From VFJL01 sp037147395 (GTDB lineage Bacteria > Pseudomonadota > Gammaproteobacteria > Burkholderiales > Nitrosomonadaceae), in NCBI GenBank assembly GCA_037147395.1, contig JBAWVG010000007.1:1-43096 (forward strand): 43,096 nucleotides of DNA. The letters are read 5' to 3'. A model generated the notes under the pieces. It was not told the origin of the DNA, did not search any database, and saw nothing but the letters and a program-made list of their open reading frames with translations. Every line of letters starts with the position of its first letter. Position 1 is the stretch's first letter. This document shows positions 1 to 7,845 of the stretch, one piece after another. A program made the position numbers and the translations under genes.

Positions 1-310
1 GAGCATGCAATCTCTCCGGTGGATGGCTCAGATCAGCATCCATCACCACGATCACTTCACCCTGTGCGACTGCAACACCGGCCAAGATGGATGCGGTCAG
101 GTCAGGCTTTTCACGTCTCTCAATCAGTCTGACAGGGGCACGCCCCTCCCAAGCACGGACCTTATCAGGGGTTCCATCCTTAGAGCCATCATCAACAATG
201 ATGACCTCAAAACTACCCTGCGGCAGATCGAGTGCAAATAGACGCGTCAATAACGGATCAATATTGTCCGTCTCGTTCAGAGTGGGGATGACGACAGAGA
301 ATTTCATCAT
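1..310 (-). CDS. Family 2 glycosyltransferase (polyprenol-phosphate mannosyltransferase type), 5' part only
   Basis: This is the N-terminal 103 codons of a gene that runs off the left edge. The translation begins MMKFSVVIPTLNETDNIDPL and continues with VIIVDDGSKDGTPDKVRAW and VIVVMDADLSHPPERL. These are the nucleotide-sugar fold of GT-A family 2 enzymes: the first strand, the DDGS motif, and the DAD metal-binding triad followed by LSHPPE. The DADLSHPPE arrangement is typical of dolichol/polyprenol-phosphate mannosyl- or glucosyltransferases, which load a sugar on a lipid carrier at the inner face of the membrane. Either of two adjacent ATG codons could start it, and no strong Shine-Dalgarno is visible. 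It is divergent from ccmA. The substrate sugar and any C-terminal membrane domain cannot be judged from this part. Confidence 0.85.
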   Translation of the reverse strand, partial: MMKFSVVIPTLNETDNIDPLLTRLFALDLPQGSFEVIIVDDGSKDGTPDKVRAWEGRAPVRLIERREKPDLTASILAGVAVAQGEVIVVMDADLSHPPERLHA

Positions 311-625
311 GCGGATTGAGTCTATGTCTACGAAATAGGTGGTTCGAGACAACGAGGGGGAGTCCGAAAAGTGGTTAGCTTGGAGCATTGCATAACCGTT
401 AAGCCTAGCATAACTCCCCATGAGAGGGTCGCGTCATACGACTCGCAGATCTCATTTTTTAAAGAATCTCTGAGCGATGATAATGGCTAACGATACCGAT
501 ACAGACTCGGATAGAGATGAGGGCAGATGGGGTACCTATACGGTATAATGCCCCCCTTTCGTTTGAATGAATGTCTGAACAAGTCCCTCATTCTTGATGA
601 AGACTATTTCAGACCATCCCTACCC
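311..625. other. Divergent intergenic region between glycosyltransferase and ccmA
   Basis: These roughly 315 bases separate two divergent genes. They hold the predicted ccmA promoter (-10 TATAAT at 544-549) and must hold the promoter of the leftward glycosyltransferase, which I could not pin down. An open frame exists from 527 into ccmA, but its first residues overlap the -10 element, so I treat 527-625 as leader. I see no RNA gene or strong hairpin. Confidence 0.5.
544..549 (+). promoter_or_regulatory. Predicted -10 element of the ccm operon
   Basis: A perfect TATAAT lies 77 nt before the preferred ccmA start. The hexamer 17 bases upstream (521-526, GGGCAG) matches the -35 consensus poorly, so the promoter may need an activator or use another -35. 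The element shows that upstream ATG codons at 527 and 548 cannot be the start on this transcript. Confidence 0.45.
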
Positions 626-1246
626 ATGCCGATACTGCAAGGAAGTGAACTCGAGTGTGTACGCGGTGACCGCAGACTATTTAAGGGTGTTAACTTCTCC
701 CTTGATGCGGGTGAGTTGCTGCAAGTTCACGGACCCAATGGCAGTGGCAAAACCAGTCTTCTGAGGATGCTGTGCGGTCTTGCGACCCCCGCCCAAGGAC
801 AGATCCTCTGGCGTGGCACCGATATCCGCTCCCTGAAAGGGGATTATTATGGTGAGATCACCTATCTCGGTCACTTAAGTGGTGTGAAGGATGACCTCAC
901 CGCGATTGAGAATCTACGTATCTCGAGCGCACTATCCGGTGCTGAGATTGATATCGAGAAAGCGCATGGAGCCCTCCAACAGATGGGTCTTGGGGGGCGC
1001 GAGTCACTCCCTGCTAAGGTACTGTCACAGGGACAGCGACGCAGAGTAGCGCTATCACGACTGCTGGTCTGTGGGACGGCCTTATGGATACTGGATGAGC
1101 CCCTGGCAGCACTGGATGTTGCAGCGGTGAAGCTCATGCAAAGCCTACTCGAGCAGCATCTGAATCAAGGTGGAATGGTGGTCATGACGACCCACCAAGA
1201 GATCGATATCGCTGCTGTCTCAACCCACCGTTTACAGCTGAGCTAG
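626..1246 (+). CDS. ccmA: Haem exporter ATP-binding protein CcmA
   Basis: This is the ATPase of the CcmAB(CD) complex, which uses ATP hydrolysis to release haem-loaded CcmE from CcmC for cytochrome c maturation. From the chosen start (MPILQGSELE) the protein is 206 residues, the normal CcmA length. Walker A GPNGSGKTS is at about residues 36-44, the ABC signature SQGQRRRVALSR follows in the middle, and Walker B reads LWILDEPLAAL. The frame stays open upstream to 527, but those extra residues overlap the predicted -10 box and do not resemble the family, so 626 is preferred although its Shine-Dalgarno is weak. One base separates its stop from ccmB, and it is the first gene of a nine-gene ccm operon. 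Confidence 0.93.
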   Translation: MPILQGSELECVRGDRRLFKGVNFSLDAGELLQVHGPNGSGKTSLLRMLCGLATPAQGQILWRGTDIRSLKGDYYGEITYLGHLSGVKDDLTAIENLRISSALSGAEIDIEKAHGALQQMGLGGRESLPAKVLSQGQRRRVALSRLLVCGTALWILDEPLAALDVAAVKLMQSLLEQHLNQGGMVVMTTHQEIDIAAVSTHRLQLS

Positions 1247-1247
1247 C

Positions 1248-1907
1248 ATGTCTCTATGGGTCATACAGCGGGATCTACTTCTAGCGATGAGACGTCGTTC
1301 AGACGTCCTGACAACGCTGTTTTTTTTCATTATCGTGGTGAGCCTATTCCCGCTCGGTGTGGGACCGGAAATGAATATGCTCCGGACCATGGCACCGGGT
1401 GTAGTATGGGTTGCAGCACTGCTGGCATCGATGCTGTCACTGGGGAGAATGTTCTCAAGCGACTATCTGGATGGCACTCTCGAGCAGATGCTGATATCAC
1501 CCCAGTCCCTCTCAATGCTGGTATTGGGCAAAGCGATGGCACACTGGCTCGTGACCGGGGTGCCGTTGGTTCTGATGTCACCGGTTCTAGGTATCCAGTA
1601 CGACCTATCAACCGATGCCCTCCTAATACTGACCGCATCATTACTGCTGGGGACACCGGTCTTAAGCCTAATCGGGGCGATTGGGGCAGCACTGACTTTA
1701 GGGCTCCGGGGTGGGGGTGTACTGGTATCGCTCTTGGTGCTTCCACTCTATATCCCGGTACTGATCTTTGGTGCTGGGGCAGTTGAGGCCAGTACAGCAG
1801 GCCTAGGAGCGGGTGCGCACCTGTCACTGCTGGGTGCATTTCTGCTGGCATCGCTCGTATTGTCCCCTTGGGCGACGGCAGTTTCATTGCGAATTTCGAT
1901 GGAATGA
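1248..1907 (+). CDS. ccmB: Haem exporter membrane protein CcmB
   Basis: CcmB is the inner-membrane permease partner of CcmA. The 219-residue product begins MSLWVIQRDLLLAMRRRSDV, the family's cytoplasmic N-terminus, followed by about six hydrophobic segments. These include LTTLFFFIIVVSLFPLGVG, the MLVLGKAMAHWLVTG region and the C-terminal LSLLGAFLLASLVLSPWATA. FPLGVGPE and the EQMLISPQSL loop are characteristic. It starts one base after the ccmA stop, and 73 bases separate it from the preferred ccmC start. Long open frames on the opposite strand here are shadows of its biased codon use. Confidence 0.95.
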   Translation: MSLWVIQRDLLLAMRRRSDVLTTLFFFIIVVSLFPLGVGPEMNMLRTMAPGVVWVAALLASMLSLGRMFSSDYLDGTLEQMLISPQSLSMLVLGKAMAHWLVTGVPLVLMSPVLGIQYDLSTDALLILTASLLLGTPVLSLIGAIGAALTLGLRGGGVLVSLLVLPLYIPVLIFGAGAVEASTAGLGAGAHLSLLGAFLLASLVLSPWATAVSLRISME

Positions 1908-1980
1908 AGAAAGCCATTCTGAATTTCAGCATTTTGGTTTAAAATCGGCGGCTGCAAACCGAGGGCTCAGGCTTTTAAAC

Positions 1981-2721
1981 ATGGCAATTAACTGGTTTAA
2001 ATATTCCTCTCCAGCAAGTTTTTATGTCTTGGCGGGGAAAATGATCCCGCTATTCTCTATCGCTGCGACCATATTATTCGCGGTGGGTCTTTATATCGGC
2101 TTCTTTGTTGCACCCACTGATTTTCAGCAGGGTGAAGCCTACCGAATCATCTTCATCCACGTGCCTGCGGCATGGATGTCGATGTTCCTCTACGTGATGA
2201 TGGCTGTTTGGGCCGGCATCGGACTCGCATTCAATACCCGCCTCTCCTCCATGATGGCCACCGCCATTGCACCGACAGGGGCAATGTTCACATTCCTAGC
2301 TCTATGGACGGGGGCAATCTGGGGAAAGCCCATGTGGGGGACCTGGTGGGTATGGGACGCCCGTCTAACGTCCGAACTCATTCTGCTATTCCTCTACATC
2401 GGATTCATGTCTCTACAGGCAGCGATAGATGATCCTCGACGTGCCGATAAGGCGGGTGCAGTGATCGCGCTGGTCGGTGTGGTCAATATCCCGATCATCT
2501 ACTTCTCCGTAAAATGGTGGAATACCCTTCACCAGGGTGCGACTGTCAGTGTGACCTCTTCACCCAAGATGGCCGCGACCATGCTGACAGGTATGCTGAT
2601 CATGTCGATCGCATGCTGGATGTATGCCATCGCAGTGATACTGATCCGTACACGGACCATCATTCTAGAACGCGAACGTCATACCTCATGGGTGAGTGAA
2701 CTGAAGGGGGTCTCGTCATGA
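1981..2721 (+). CDS. ccmC: Haem handling/export protein CcmC
   Basis: CcmC binds haem at the periplasmic face of the inner membrane and loads it onto CcmE. The 246-residue protein has six hydrophobic segments and the tryptophan-rich WWD motif WGTWWVWDARLTSE at about residues 119-132. Axial haem-ligand histidines are seen at His60 (FIHVPAAW) and His184 (NTLHQGATV), the same positions as in E. coli CcmC. The open frame extends upstream into ccmB, but the family start is MAINWFKYSSPASFY at 1981, which matches normal length. The stop overlaps the ccmD ATG (ATGA). Confidence 0.95.
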   Translation: MAINWFKYSSPASFYVLAGKMIPLFSIAATILFAVGLYIGFFVAPTDFQQGEAYRIIFIHVPAAWMSMFLYVMMAVWAGIGLAFNTRLSSMMATAIAPTGAMFTFLALWTGAIWGKPMWGTWWVWDARLTSELILLFLYIGFMSLQAAIDDPRRADKAGAVIALVGVVNIPIIYFSVKWWNTLHQGATVSVTSSPKMAATMLTGMLIMSIACWMYAIAVILIRTRTIILERERHTSWVSELKGVSS

Positions 2722-2915
2722 TCTGGGCGAGCTGGTCTGACTTCTTTGACATGGGGGGATACGGATTCTATGTATGGGGATCCTATATCGTCTCGGTCAT
2801 CTGCATCGTCGGGGAAGTGATACTGGTCTTAAAACGCAAACGAACTTTATTGAAACATCTTAGTCTGATCCATGAATCAACTAAAGAAGAGAAGATAAAT
2901 GAAACCACGTCATAG
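2718..2915 (+). CDS. ccmD: Haem exporter small subunit CcmD
   Basis: This small 65-residue membrane protein joins the CcmABC complex and helps release haem-loaded CcmE. The N-terminus has FFDMGGYGFYVWGSYIVSVI, the hallmark of CcmD, leading into one transmembrane helix and a basic stretch (KRKRTLLKHL). The ATGA overlap with ccmC implies translational coupling. The 3' end overlaps the start of ccmE by 17 nt. Confidence 0.92.
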   Translation: MIWASWSDFFDMGGYGFYVWGSYIVSVICIVGEVILVLKRKRTLLKHLSLIHESTKEEKINETTS

Positions 2916-3345
2916 GAAGCTGGCGATCATTGTTTCTGGCGTGAGTGCGCTAGGTATTGCTGCTGCACTGGTCCTGAATGCATTCGAGAGTAATATGGTC
3001 TTCTTCTTCAGCCCAACCCAAGTCGCAGCCAATGAGGCCCCTAGAGGGAAGAGCTTTCGCATCGGTGGACTGGTTGAGGAGGGCAGTATCAAACGTCAGG
3101 GTGATGGTGTAACGGTCAATTTCGTCGTGACGGATACCGCTAAGGTCATCCCTGTCGTTTATACCGGTATCCTTCCCGACCTGTTTAAGGAGGGTAAGGG
3201 TGTGGTTGCACAAGGTAAGTTATCGCCTGATGGTGTATTCCGTGCTGACGAGGTTCTCGCCAAGCATGATGAAAATTATATGCCTCCAGAGGCTGCAGGT
3301 GCCATTGAGCAGGCCAAGATGCAAAAGACTGTGATGGCTAAATAA
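2899..3345 (+). CDS. ccmE: Periplasmic haem chaperone CcmE
   Basis: CcmE covalently binds haem and carries it to the CcmFH ligase. The 148-residue product has a short cytoplasmic basic N-terminus (MKPRHRKLA), a signal-anchor helix at about residues 8-28, then an OB-fold domain with GKSFRIGGLVEEGS. The covalent haem-binding motif is LAKHDENYMPPE, with His123 the attachment residue and Tyr127 the axial ligand. The start lies inside ccmD after AGAGAAGATAA, a purine-rich ribosome site. Confidence 0.95.
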   Translation: MKPRHRKLAIIVSGVSALGIAAALVLNAFESNMVFFFSPTQVAANEAPRGKSFRIGGLVEEGSIKRQGDGVTVNFVVTDTAKVIPVVYTGILPDLFKEGKGVVAQGKLSPDGVFRADEVLAKHDENYMPPEAAGAIEQAKMQKTVMAK

Positions 3346-3351
3346 TCAGAC

Positions 3352-3392
3352 AAGGGGTGGGATCGAAGTTAACTCCCCCGATCTCCCCCCTT
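3352..3392 (+). promoter_or_regulatory. GC-rich hairpin between ccmE and ccmF
   Basis: Positions 3352-3365 (AAGGGGTGGGATCG) pair with 3379-3392 (CGATCTCCCCCCTT). The 14-position stem has one mismatch and one G-T pair, with a 13-base loop. No T-run follows, so it is not a standard intrinsic terminator. It sits in the longest gap between the genes from ccmC to ccmI and could be an mRNA-processing or stability element separating ccmABCDE from ccmFGHI, or an attenuator. Confidence 0.5.
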
Positions 3393-3430
3393 CCCCTCGT
3401 TCTTAACCCCTAACCTCAAAAACCCAGACC

Positions 3431-5455
3431 ATGATCCCAGAACTCGGTAACTTCTCACTCATCTTAGCGTTGCTACTGGCATTAACCCAGGGAACACTCC
3501 CCATCATCGGCGCAGCACGAGGTAATCTGTCATGGATTGCTCTGGCCAGACCGGTGGTCCAGGGCCAGTTTGTCTTCCTCGCAATCGCATTTGGTTGCCT
3601 CGCCTACTCATTCGTTAATAATGATTTCTCGGTGATGAATGTTGCCAGGAACTCAAACTCTGAGCTGCCCGCTCAATACCGATTTGCAGCGAGCTGGGGA
3701 TCACACGAGGGATCACTTCTGTTGTGGGTCTTCATGCTATCTGGCTGGTCGGTTGCTGTCAGCGTATTCAGTCGTCATCTCCCGGATGAGATGGTGGCGC
3801 GGGTACTGGGTGTGATGGGCCTGATCAGCGTGGGATTCATTCTGTTCATGCTGGTCACCTCCAACCCATTTGACCGCCTCCTGCCAGCAGCCTTTGAAGG
3901 GAGTGATCTGAATCCATTACTGCAAGATCCCGGTATGGTGATCCACCCTCCCATGTTGTATATGGGATATGTAGGATTCTCAGTGGCATTTGCCTTTGCC
4001 ATTGCCGCTCTGATCAGTGGTCAGATGGATGCAGCATGGGCCCGTTGGTCACGTCCATGGACGACCGTCGCTTGGGTCTTCCTCACGATCGGGATCATGC
4101 TCGGCAGCTGGTGGGCCTATTATGAATTAGGATGGGGTGGTTGGTGGTTCTGGGATCCTGTTGAGAATGCATCCTTCCTTCCATGGATGGTCGGAACAGC
4201 GCTGGTGCATTCATTGGCGGTCACCGAGAAGAGGGGCAGCTTTAAAAGCTGGACCGTGCTTCTTGCTATCAGTGCATTCTCACTAAGCCTTCTGGGCACC
4301 TTCCTGGTTCGGTCTGGGGTTCTGACGTCGGTACATGCATTTGCGACCGACCCATCACGCGGCATATTCATACTGGGATTCCTAGTCATTGTTATCGGCA
4401 GCTCGCTGCTGCTATTCGCTTGGCGGGCACCTAAAGTTGGTCTGGGGGGCAAGTTTGATTTGGTGTCTAGAGAGTCGATGCTGCTCGCCAATAACCTTCT
4501 CCTGGTAGTGGCTGCTGGTAGCGTATTACTCGGGACGCTCTACCCATTGATCATGGACTCTCTCGATCTGGGTAAGATATCCGTCGGGCCACCCTACTTC
4601 GAGGCGGTATTTGTTCCTCTCATGACACCGGCAATCTTCTTGATGGGACTAGGACCGCTCGCCCGGTGGAAGCAAGCGAGCCTACCCGAATTGGTGATGC
4701 GTCTTCGTTGGGCATTCTGTGTGAGTATGGCCACAGCACTCCTGATGCCTCTAGTCATGGGTGAATGGAAGCCGATGGTCAGCTTTGGCCTACTGCTGGC
4801 ATTCTGGGTCATCGCAACTATCTTTGTTAGCATCCGCCACCGCTTACAGAACAGCGGTCAGGGTAGCGTATTTACACGACTAGCCAGACAGTCGCGTAGT
4901 TATTACAGCATGCATTTAGCCCACTTCGGGATCGCGGTATTCATTATTGGTGTCACACTCGTCAATGGATACGAGACCGAAAAGGATGTCCGTATGGAGA
5001 TCGGCAGCACCGTGGAGATGGGGGGTTACACCTTCCGCTTTACCGGTGCTAGTCCGGTCACTGGACCTAATTACTCGGCAATGAGGGGTGATATCGAAAT
5101 CCTTCGCAATGGCGAGAAGATCCGTGTGATGCAGCCAGAAAAACGTACCTACAATGCATCCGGAATGGCCATGACGGAGCCCGCGATTGATACCGGTTTC
5201 ATACGTGATCTGTATGTTGCCTTAGGGGAACCTCTGGAGAATGGTGCTTGGGTCGTACGGGTATACCACAAGCCCTTCGTTGACTGGATCTGGTTTGGAT
5301 GCTTGTTAATGGCCTTTGGTGGGATGCTTGCAGTGAGTGATCGCCGTTACCGTCTGAAGATCAATACCAAGCCCATCGAAACGGCAACCGAGGAGAAGGA
5401 TGGAGGAAGAGCTCCTAGCAGCACTCGTTTAGCCACAGGGGGCAAGAAGGGATGA
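3431..5455 (+). CDS. ccmF: Cytochrome c haem lyase subunit CcmF
   Basis: CcmF, working with CcmH/I, is the ligase that attaches haem to the CxxCH motif of apocytochromes c in the periplasm. The 674-residue polytopic protein has the family features FAASWGSHEGSLLLWVF at about 85-101, QDPGMVIHPPMLYMGYVG near 165-182, and the WWD haem motif WGGWWFWDPVENASFLPWM at about 235-253. The large periplasmic domain after residue 500 ends in a final transmembrane helix. Length is typical. No clear Shine-Dalgarno precedes the start. The stop overlaps the ccmG ATG. Confidence 0.96.
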   Translation: MIPELGNFSLILALLLALTQGTLPIIGAARGNLSWIALARPVVQGQFVFLAIAFGCLAYSFVNNDFSVMNVARNSNSELPAQYRFAASWGSHEGSLLLWVFMLSGWSVAVSVFSRHLPDEMVARVLGVMGLISVGFILFMLVTSNPFDRLLPAAFEGSDLNPLLQDPGMVIHPPMLYMGYVGFSVAFAFAIAALISGQMDAAWARWSRPWTTVAWVFLTIGIMLGSWWAYYELGWGGWWFWDPVENASFLPWMVGTALVHSLAVTEKRGSFKSWTVLLAISAFSLSLLGTFLVRSGVLTSVHAFATDPSRGIFILGFLVIVIGSSLLLFAWRAPKVGLGGKFDLVSRESMLLANNLLLVVAAGSVLLGTLYPLIMDSLDLGKISVGPPYFEAVFVPLMTPAIFLMGLGPLARWKQASLPELVMRLRWAFCVSMATALLMPLVMGEWKPMVSFGLLLAFWVIATIFVSIRHRLQNSGQGSVFTRLARQSRSYYSMHLAHFGIAVFIIGVTLVNGYETEKDVRMEIGSTVEMGGYTFRFTGASPVTGPNYSAMRGDIEILRNGEKIRVMQPEKRTYNASGMAMTEPAIDTGFIRDLYVALGEPLENGAWVVRVYHKPFVDWIWFGCLLMAFGGMLAVSDRRYRLKINTKPIETATEEKDGGRAPSSTRLATGGKKG

Positions 5456-5976
5456 TGCGTTTCCTGCTGCCCCTGGCAGCCTTTATTGTACTGGTGGGTT
5501 TTCTTGCGGTTGGACTTGGCCTCAAGCCACGTGAGATACCATCCCCACTAGTCGGCAAGCCCGCACCTGTCTTTCAATCACCACGTCTGCATGAGCCAGA
5601 TCAGATCCTCTCATCAAAGGACAATCTGGGGAAGGTATGGCTACTGAATGTGTGGGCATCCTGGTGCGTCTCCTGCCGTGAAGAACATCCCCTCCTGGTA
5701 GAGCTGTCCAAGTCTGGAATAGTGCCTATCTATGGATTGAATTATAAAGACAAGCCAGAACTGGCTCTGCAATGGCTCGGTCAGTATGGCGACCCCTATA
5801 CCGTCAGTGTGGTCGATCCGGAAGGTCGGATCGGTATTGATTATGGTGTCTACGGTGTCCCTGAGACCTATGTCATCGACAAGAATGGCGTCATCCGACA
5901 CAAGCAGATCGGTCCTGTCACGATTGAATCACTAGAGAAAAAAATTCTGCCCCTTATTAAGGAACTTCAGGGATGA
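5452..5976 (+). CDS. ccmG: Thiol:disulfide oxidoreductase CcmG (DsbE)
   Basis: This is a membrane-anchored periplasmic thioredoxin-fold protein that keeps apocytochrome c cysteines reduced for haem ligation. The 174 residues comprise an N-terminal signal anchor (MMRFLLPLAAFIVLVGFLAV) and a thioredoxin domain. The redox motif is NVWASWCVSCREEHP, and the conserved GVYGVPETYVIDKNG contains the cis-proline loop. It is coupled by ATGA overlaps to ccmF upstream and ccmH downstream. Confidence 0.95.
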   Translation: MMRFLLPLAAFIVLVGFLAVGLGLKPREIPSPLVGKPAPVFQSPRLHEPDQILSSKDNLGKVWLLNVWASWCVSCREEHPLLVELSKSGIVPIYGLNYKDKPELALQWLGQYGDPYTVSVVDPEGRIGIDYGVYGVPETYVIDKNGVIRHKQIGPVTIESLEKKILPLIKELQG

Positions 5977-6473
5977 CCCCGGATTTACTCAACACCTGCG
6001 TTAGAAAAAAAATCACCCTGATGCTCATTCTTGCCCTGATGTCACCCCTGAGCTGGGCCAAAGAAGCTGCTCCAGTTGCAGAAGACCCTGTGATCGAGAA
6101 GCGTATGCTTGCGCTCTCTGAGGATTTACGATGCCTGGTATGTCAGAACGAATCCCTGGCTGGTTCTCGTGCTGACTTTGCCAATGATCTGAGACGTGAA
6201 ATTCGAGAGCAGTTGAAAGAAGGCAAGAAGGATCAGGAGATCATTGATTTCCTGGTCACACGTTACGGTGATTTTGTACTCTATAACCCTCCCATCAAGC
6301 CTACCACTTACTTATTATGGATTGGACCCTTCGCGTTTCTCCTGATAGGCGCTGGAATCCTATTCTTTTATCTAAAGATGCGACGCAGGCAAGTCGAAGA
6401 ACCTCCATTAACAGAAGATCAACACCGTCATGCAGAGTCCCTGCTGAAGGAAGACAAGGGTAACAACGCATGA
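5973..6473 (+). CDS. ccmH: Cytochrome c maturation protein CcmH
   Basis: CcmH is a periplasmic, membrane-anchored thiol protein that binds apocytochrome c and works with CcmG and CcmF. The 166 residues start with a signal sequence (KITLMLILALMSPLSWAKEA), followed by the redox-active LRCLVCQNESLAGSRADFA. The three-helix domain and a C-terminal transmembrane helix (YLLWIGPFAFLLIGAGILFF) complete the short CcmH form. The TPR half found in E. coli CcmH is encoded separately as ccmI. ATGA overlaps occur at both ends. Confidence 0.95.
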   Translation: MTPDLLNTCVRKKITLMLILALMSPLSWAKEAAPVAEDPVIEKRMLALSEDLRCLVCQNESLAGSRADFANDLRREIREQLKEGKKDQEIIDFLVTRYGDFVLYNPPIKPTTYLLWIGPFAFLLIGAGILFFYLKMRRRQVEEPPLTEDQHRHAESLLKEDKGNNA

Positions 6474-7810
6474 CATCATTTTGGGTTGTTGCTGGCATTC
6501 TGACTATTGGTGCCTTGCTATTCATCGTACCGACCCTGCTCAGCAAGGGAACAAGTCGGACAGGGGTCATCCGTAAAGCTGCCAATGTAAGCATCTATCG
6601 CGATCAATTGGCCGAACTCGAGTCGGACCTCAGGAGTGATGTCTTGAGCAAGGAGCAGTACGATCAAAGCAAACGTGAGCTACAACAGAGAATGGTTCAG
6701 GATGTCCCTGAAGGGGATTCTCTTGCGAGCATGGTCATAGCGGGGAGTCATCGCGGCAATATCGCGACCATCACGGTCATGATGCTTGCGATCCCGCTCA
6801 TGGCAGTTTCGCTTTATCTTTGGATTGGCAATACCAAGGGATTAACACCACAGCCCATACCTGAGCAACAATCACCAATGTCGGGGTCAGGGCCAGAGTC
6901 CGAGTCGGGTCATCAGAACTTTTCATCGGTACTGGATAGCCTGATCGCACGTCTCAGGGAACAGCCAGATGATGTAGAGGGATGGATCATGCTTGGGCGG
7001 ACTTATGCCATCATGCAACGCTTCAATGAGGCTAAGATCGCCTACGAGCGAGTGGTAGCGCTCTCACCTGAGAGTCCTGAGCTACTGGTCGATTATGCAG
7101 ATATCGTCGCAATGACGAATGGTGGGAGCCTTCAGGGGGAGCCGATGGAACTGGTTAATAAGGCATTAAGTCTGAGCCCTAAGAATCCTAAAGCCTTGGC
7201 ACTGGCGGGTACTGCCGCCTTCGAGCAGAAGAATTTTAAACAGGCCGCGAGTTACTGGGAGAAGCTACTGGTTCAGATCCCCCCTGAGTCTAAACTAGCC
7301 CAGTCCGTTAAGGAGAGCATCACAGAGGCAAAGTCACTAGCCTCAGGCAAGGGAAGCACCATGGCCGGGATGCAGAACCAAGCAGCCCCAAGCAATCAGA
7401 ATAGCCCACCCCCTGCAAGTCAGGCTGCCGCAGCAAGCCAGAATACAGGAGCTTCCGGTGCAGCGAGCGCCACCCTCACAGGAACTGTCACACTCAGCGC
7501 TACACTGGCTGGTAAAGTATCCCCTGACGATACACTCTTCATCTTTGCTCGCGCGACAGAAGGTCCACCCATGCCACGAGCCATATCGGTGAAGAAGGTC
7601 CGAGACTTGCCGGCTTCTTTCTTACTGACAGATGGAATGGGAGCTCGGCCAGATTTAAAAATCTCCAATGTCCCTCAACTCATCATCAGTGCCAGAATCA
7701 CAAAATCAGGCAAGGCCATGCCTGAGAGTGGAGACTTGCAAGGATTTAGTCAGAAAGTAAAACCAGGTGACAAGAATATTAATATCGTAATTGATCAGCA
7801 GGTTCCTTAA
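6470..7810 (+). CDS. ccmI: Cytochrome c maturation protein CcmI (TPR apocytochrome chaperone)
   Basis: CcmI binds the C-terminal helix of apocytochrome c and presents it to CcmFH. The 446-residue protein has an N-terminal transmembrane helix (FWVVAGILTIGALLFIVPTL), the cytoplasmic YRDQLAELESDLRSDVLSKEQY segment, and a second helix near residues 100-120. Tetratricopeptide repeats follow at about 145-290, including EGWIMLGRTYAIMQRFNEAK. After an Ala/Ser/Gln-rich linker (about 300-335) comes a C-terminal beta domain with LFIFARATEGPPMPRA, known from longer CcmI proteins. It is the last gene of the operon and converges on the sensor kinase. Confidence 0.92.
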   Translation: MTSFWVVAGILTIGALLFIVPTLLSKGTSRTGVIRKAANVSIYRDQLAELESDLRSDVLSKEQYDQSKRELQQRMVQDVPEGDSLASMVIAGSHRGNIATITVMMLAIPLMAVSLYLWIGNTKGLTPQPIPEQQSPMSGSGPESESGHQNFSSVLDSLIARLREQPDDVEGWIMLGRTYAIMQRFNEAKIAYERVVALSPESPELLVDYADIVAMTNGGSLQGEPMELVNKALSLSPKNPKALALAGTAAFEQKNFKQAASYWEKLLVQIPPESKLAQSVKESITEAKSLASGKGSTMAGMQNQAAPSNQNSPPPASQAAAASQNTGASGAASATLTGTVTLSATLAGKVSPDDTLFIFARATEGPPMPRAISVKKVRDLPASFLLTDGMGARPDLKISNVPQLIISARITKSGKAMPESGDLQGFSQKVKPGDKNINIVIDQQVP

Positions 7811-7817
7811 CCCTCAA

Positions 7818-7845
7818 GCTACCCTGATCAGGCTTAAAGGGTAGC
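7818..7845. terminator. Inverted repeat at the convergent ends of ccmI and the sensor kinase
   Basis: GCTACCCT (7818-7825) and AGGGTAGC (7838-7845) form a perfect 8-bp stem with a 12-base loop. It lies in the 23-base gap and includes the last kinase codons. Neither strand has a T-run after it, so it is at best a weak bidirectional terminator or an mRNA 3'-end stabiliser. Confidence 0.35.

Noticed and set aside
1330..1932. A 200-codon open frame antisense to ccmB
   Set aside because: It lies entirely opposite a clear ccmB, has Pro/Arg/Ala composition typical of a shadow frame, and has no family resemblance or ribosome site.
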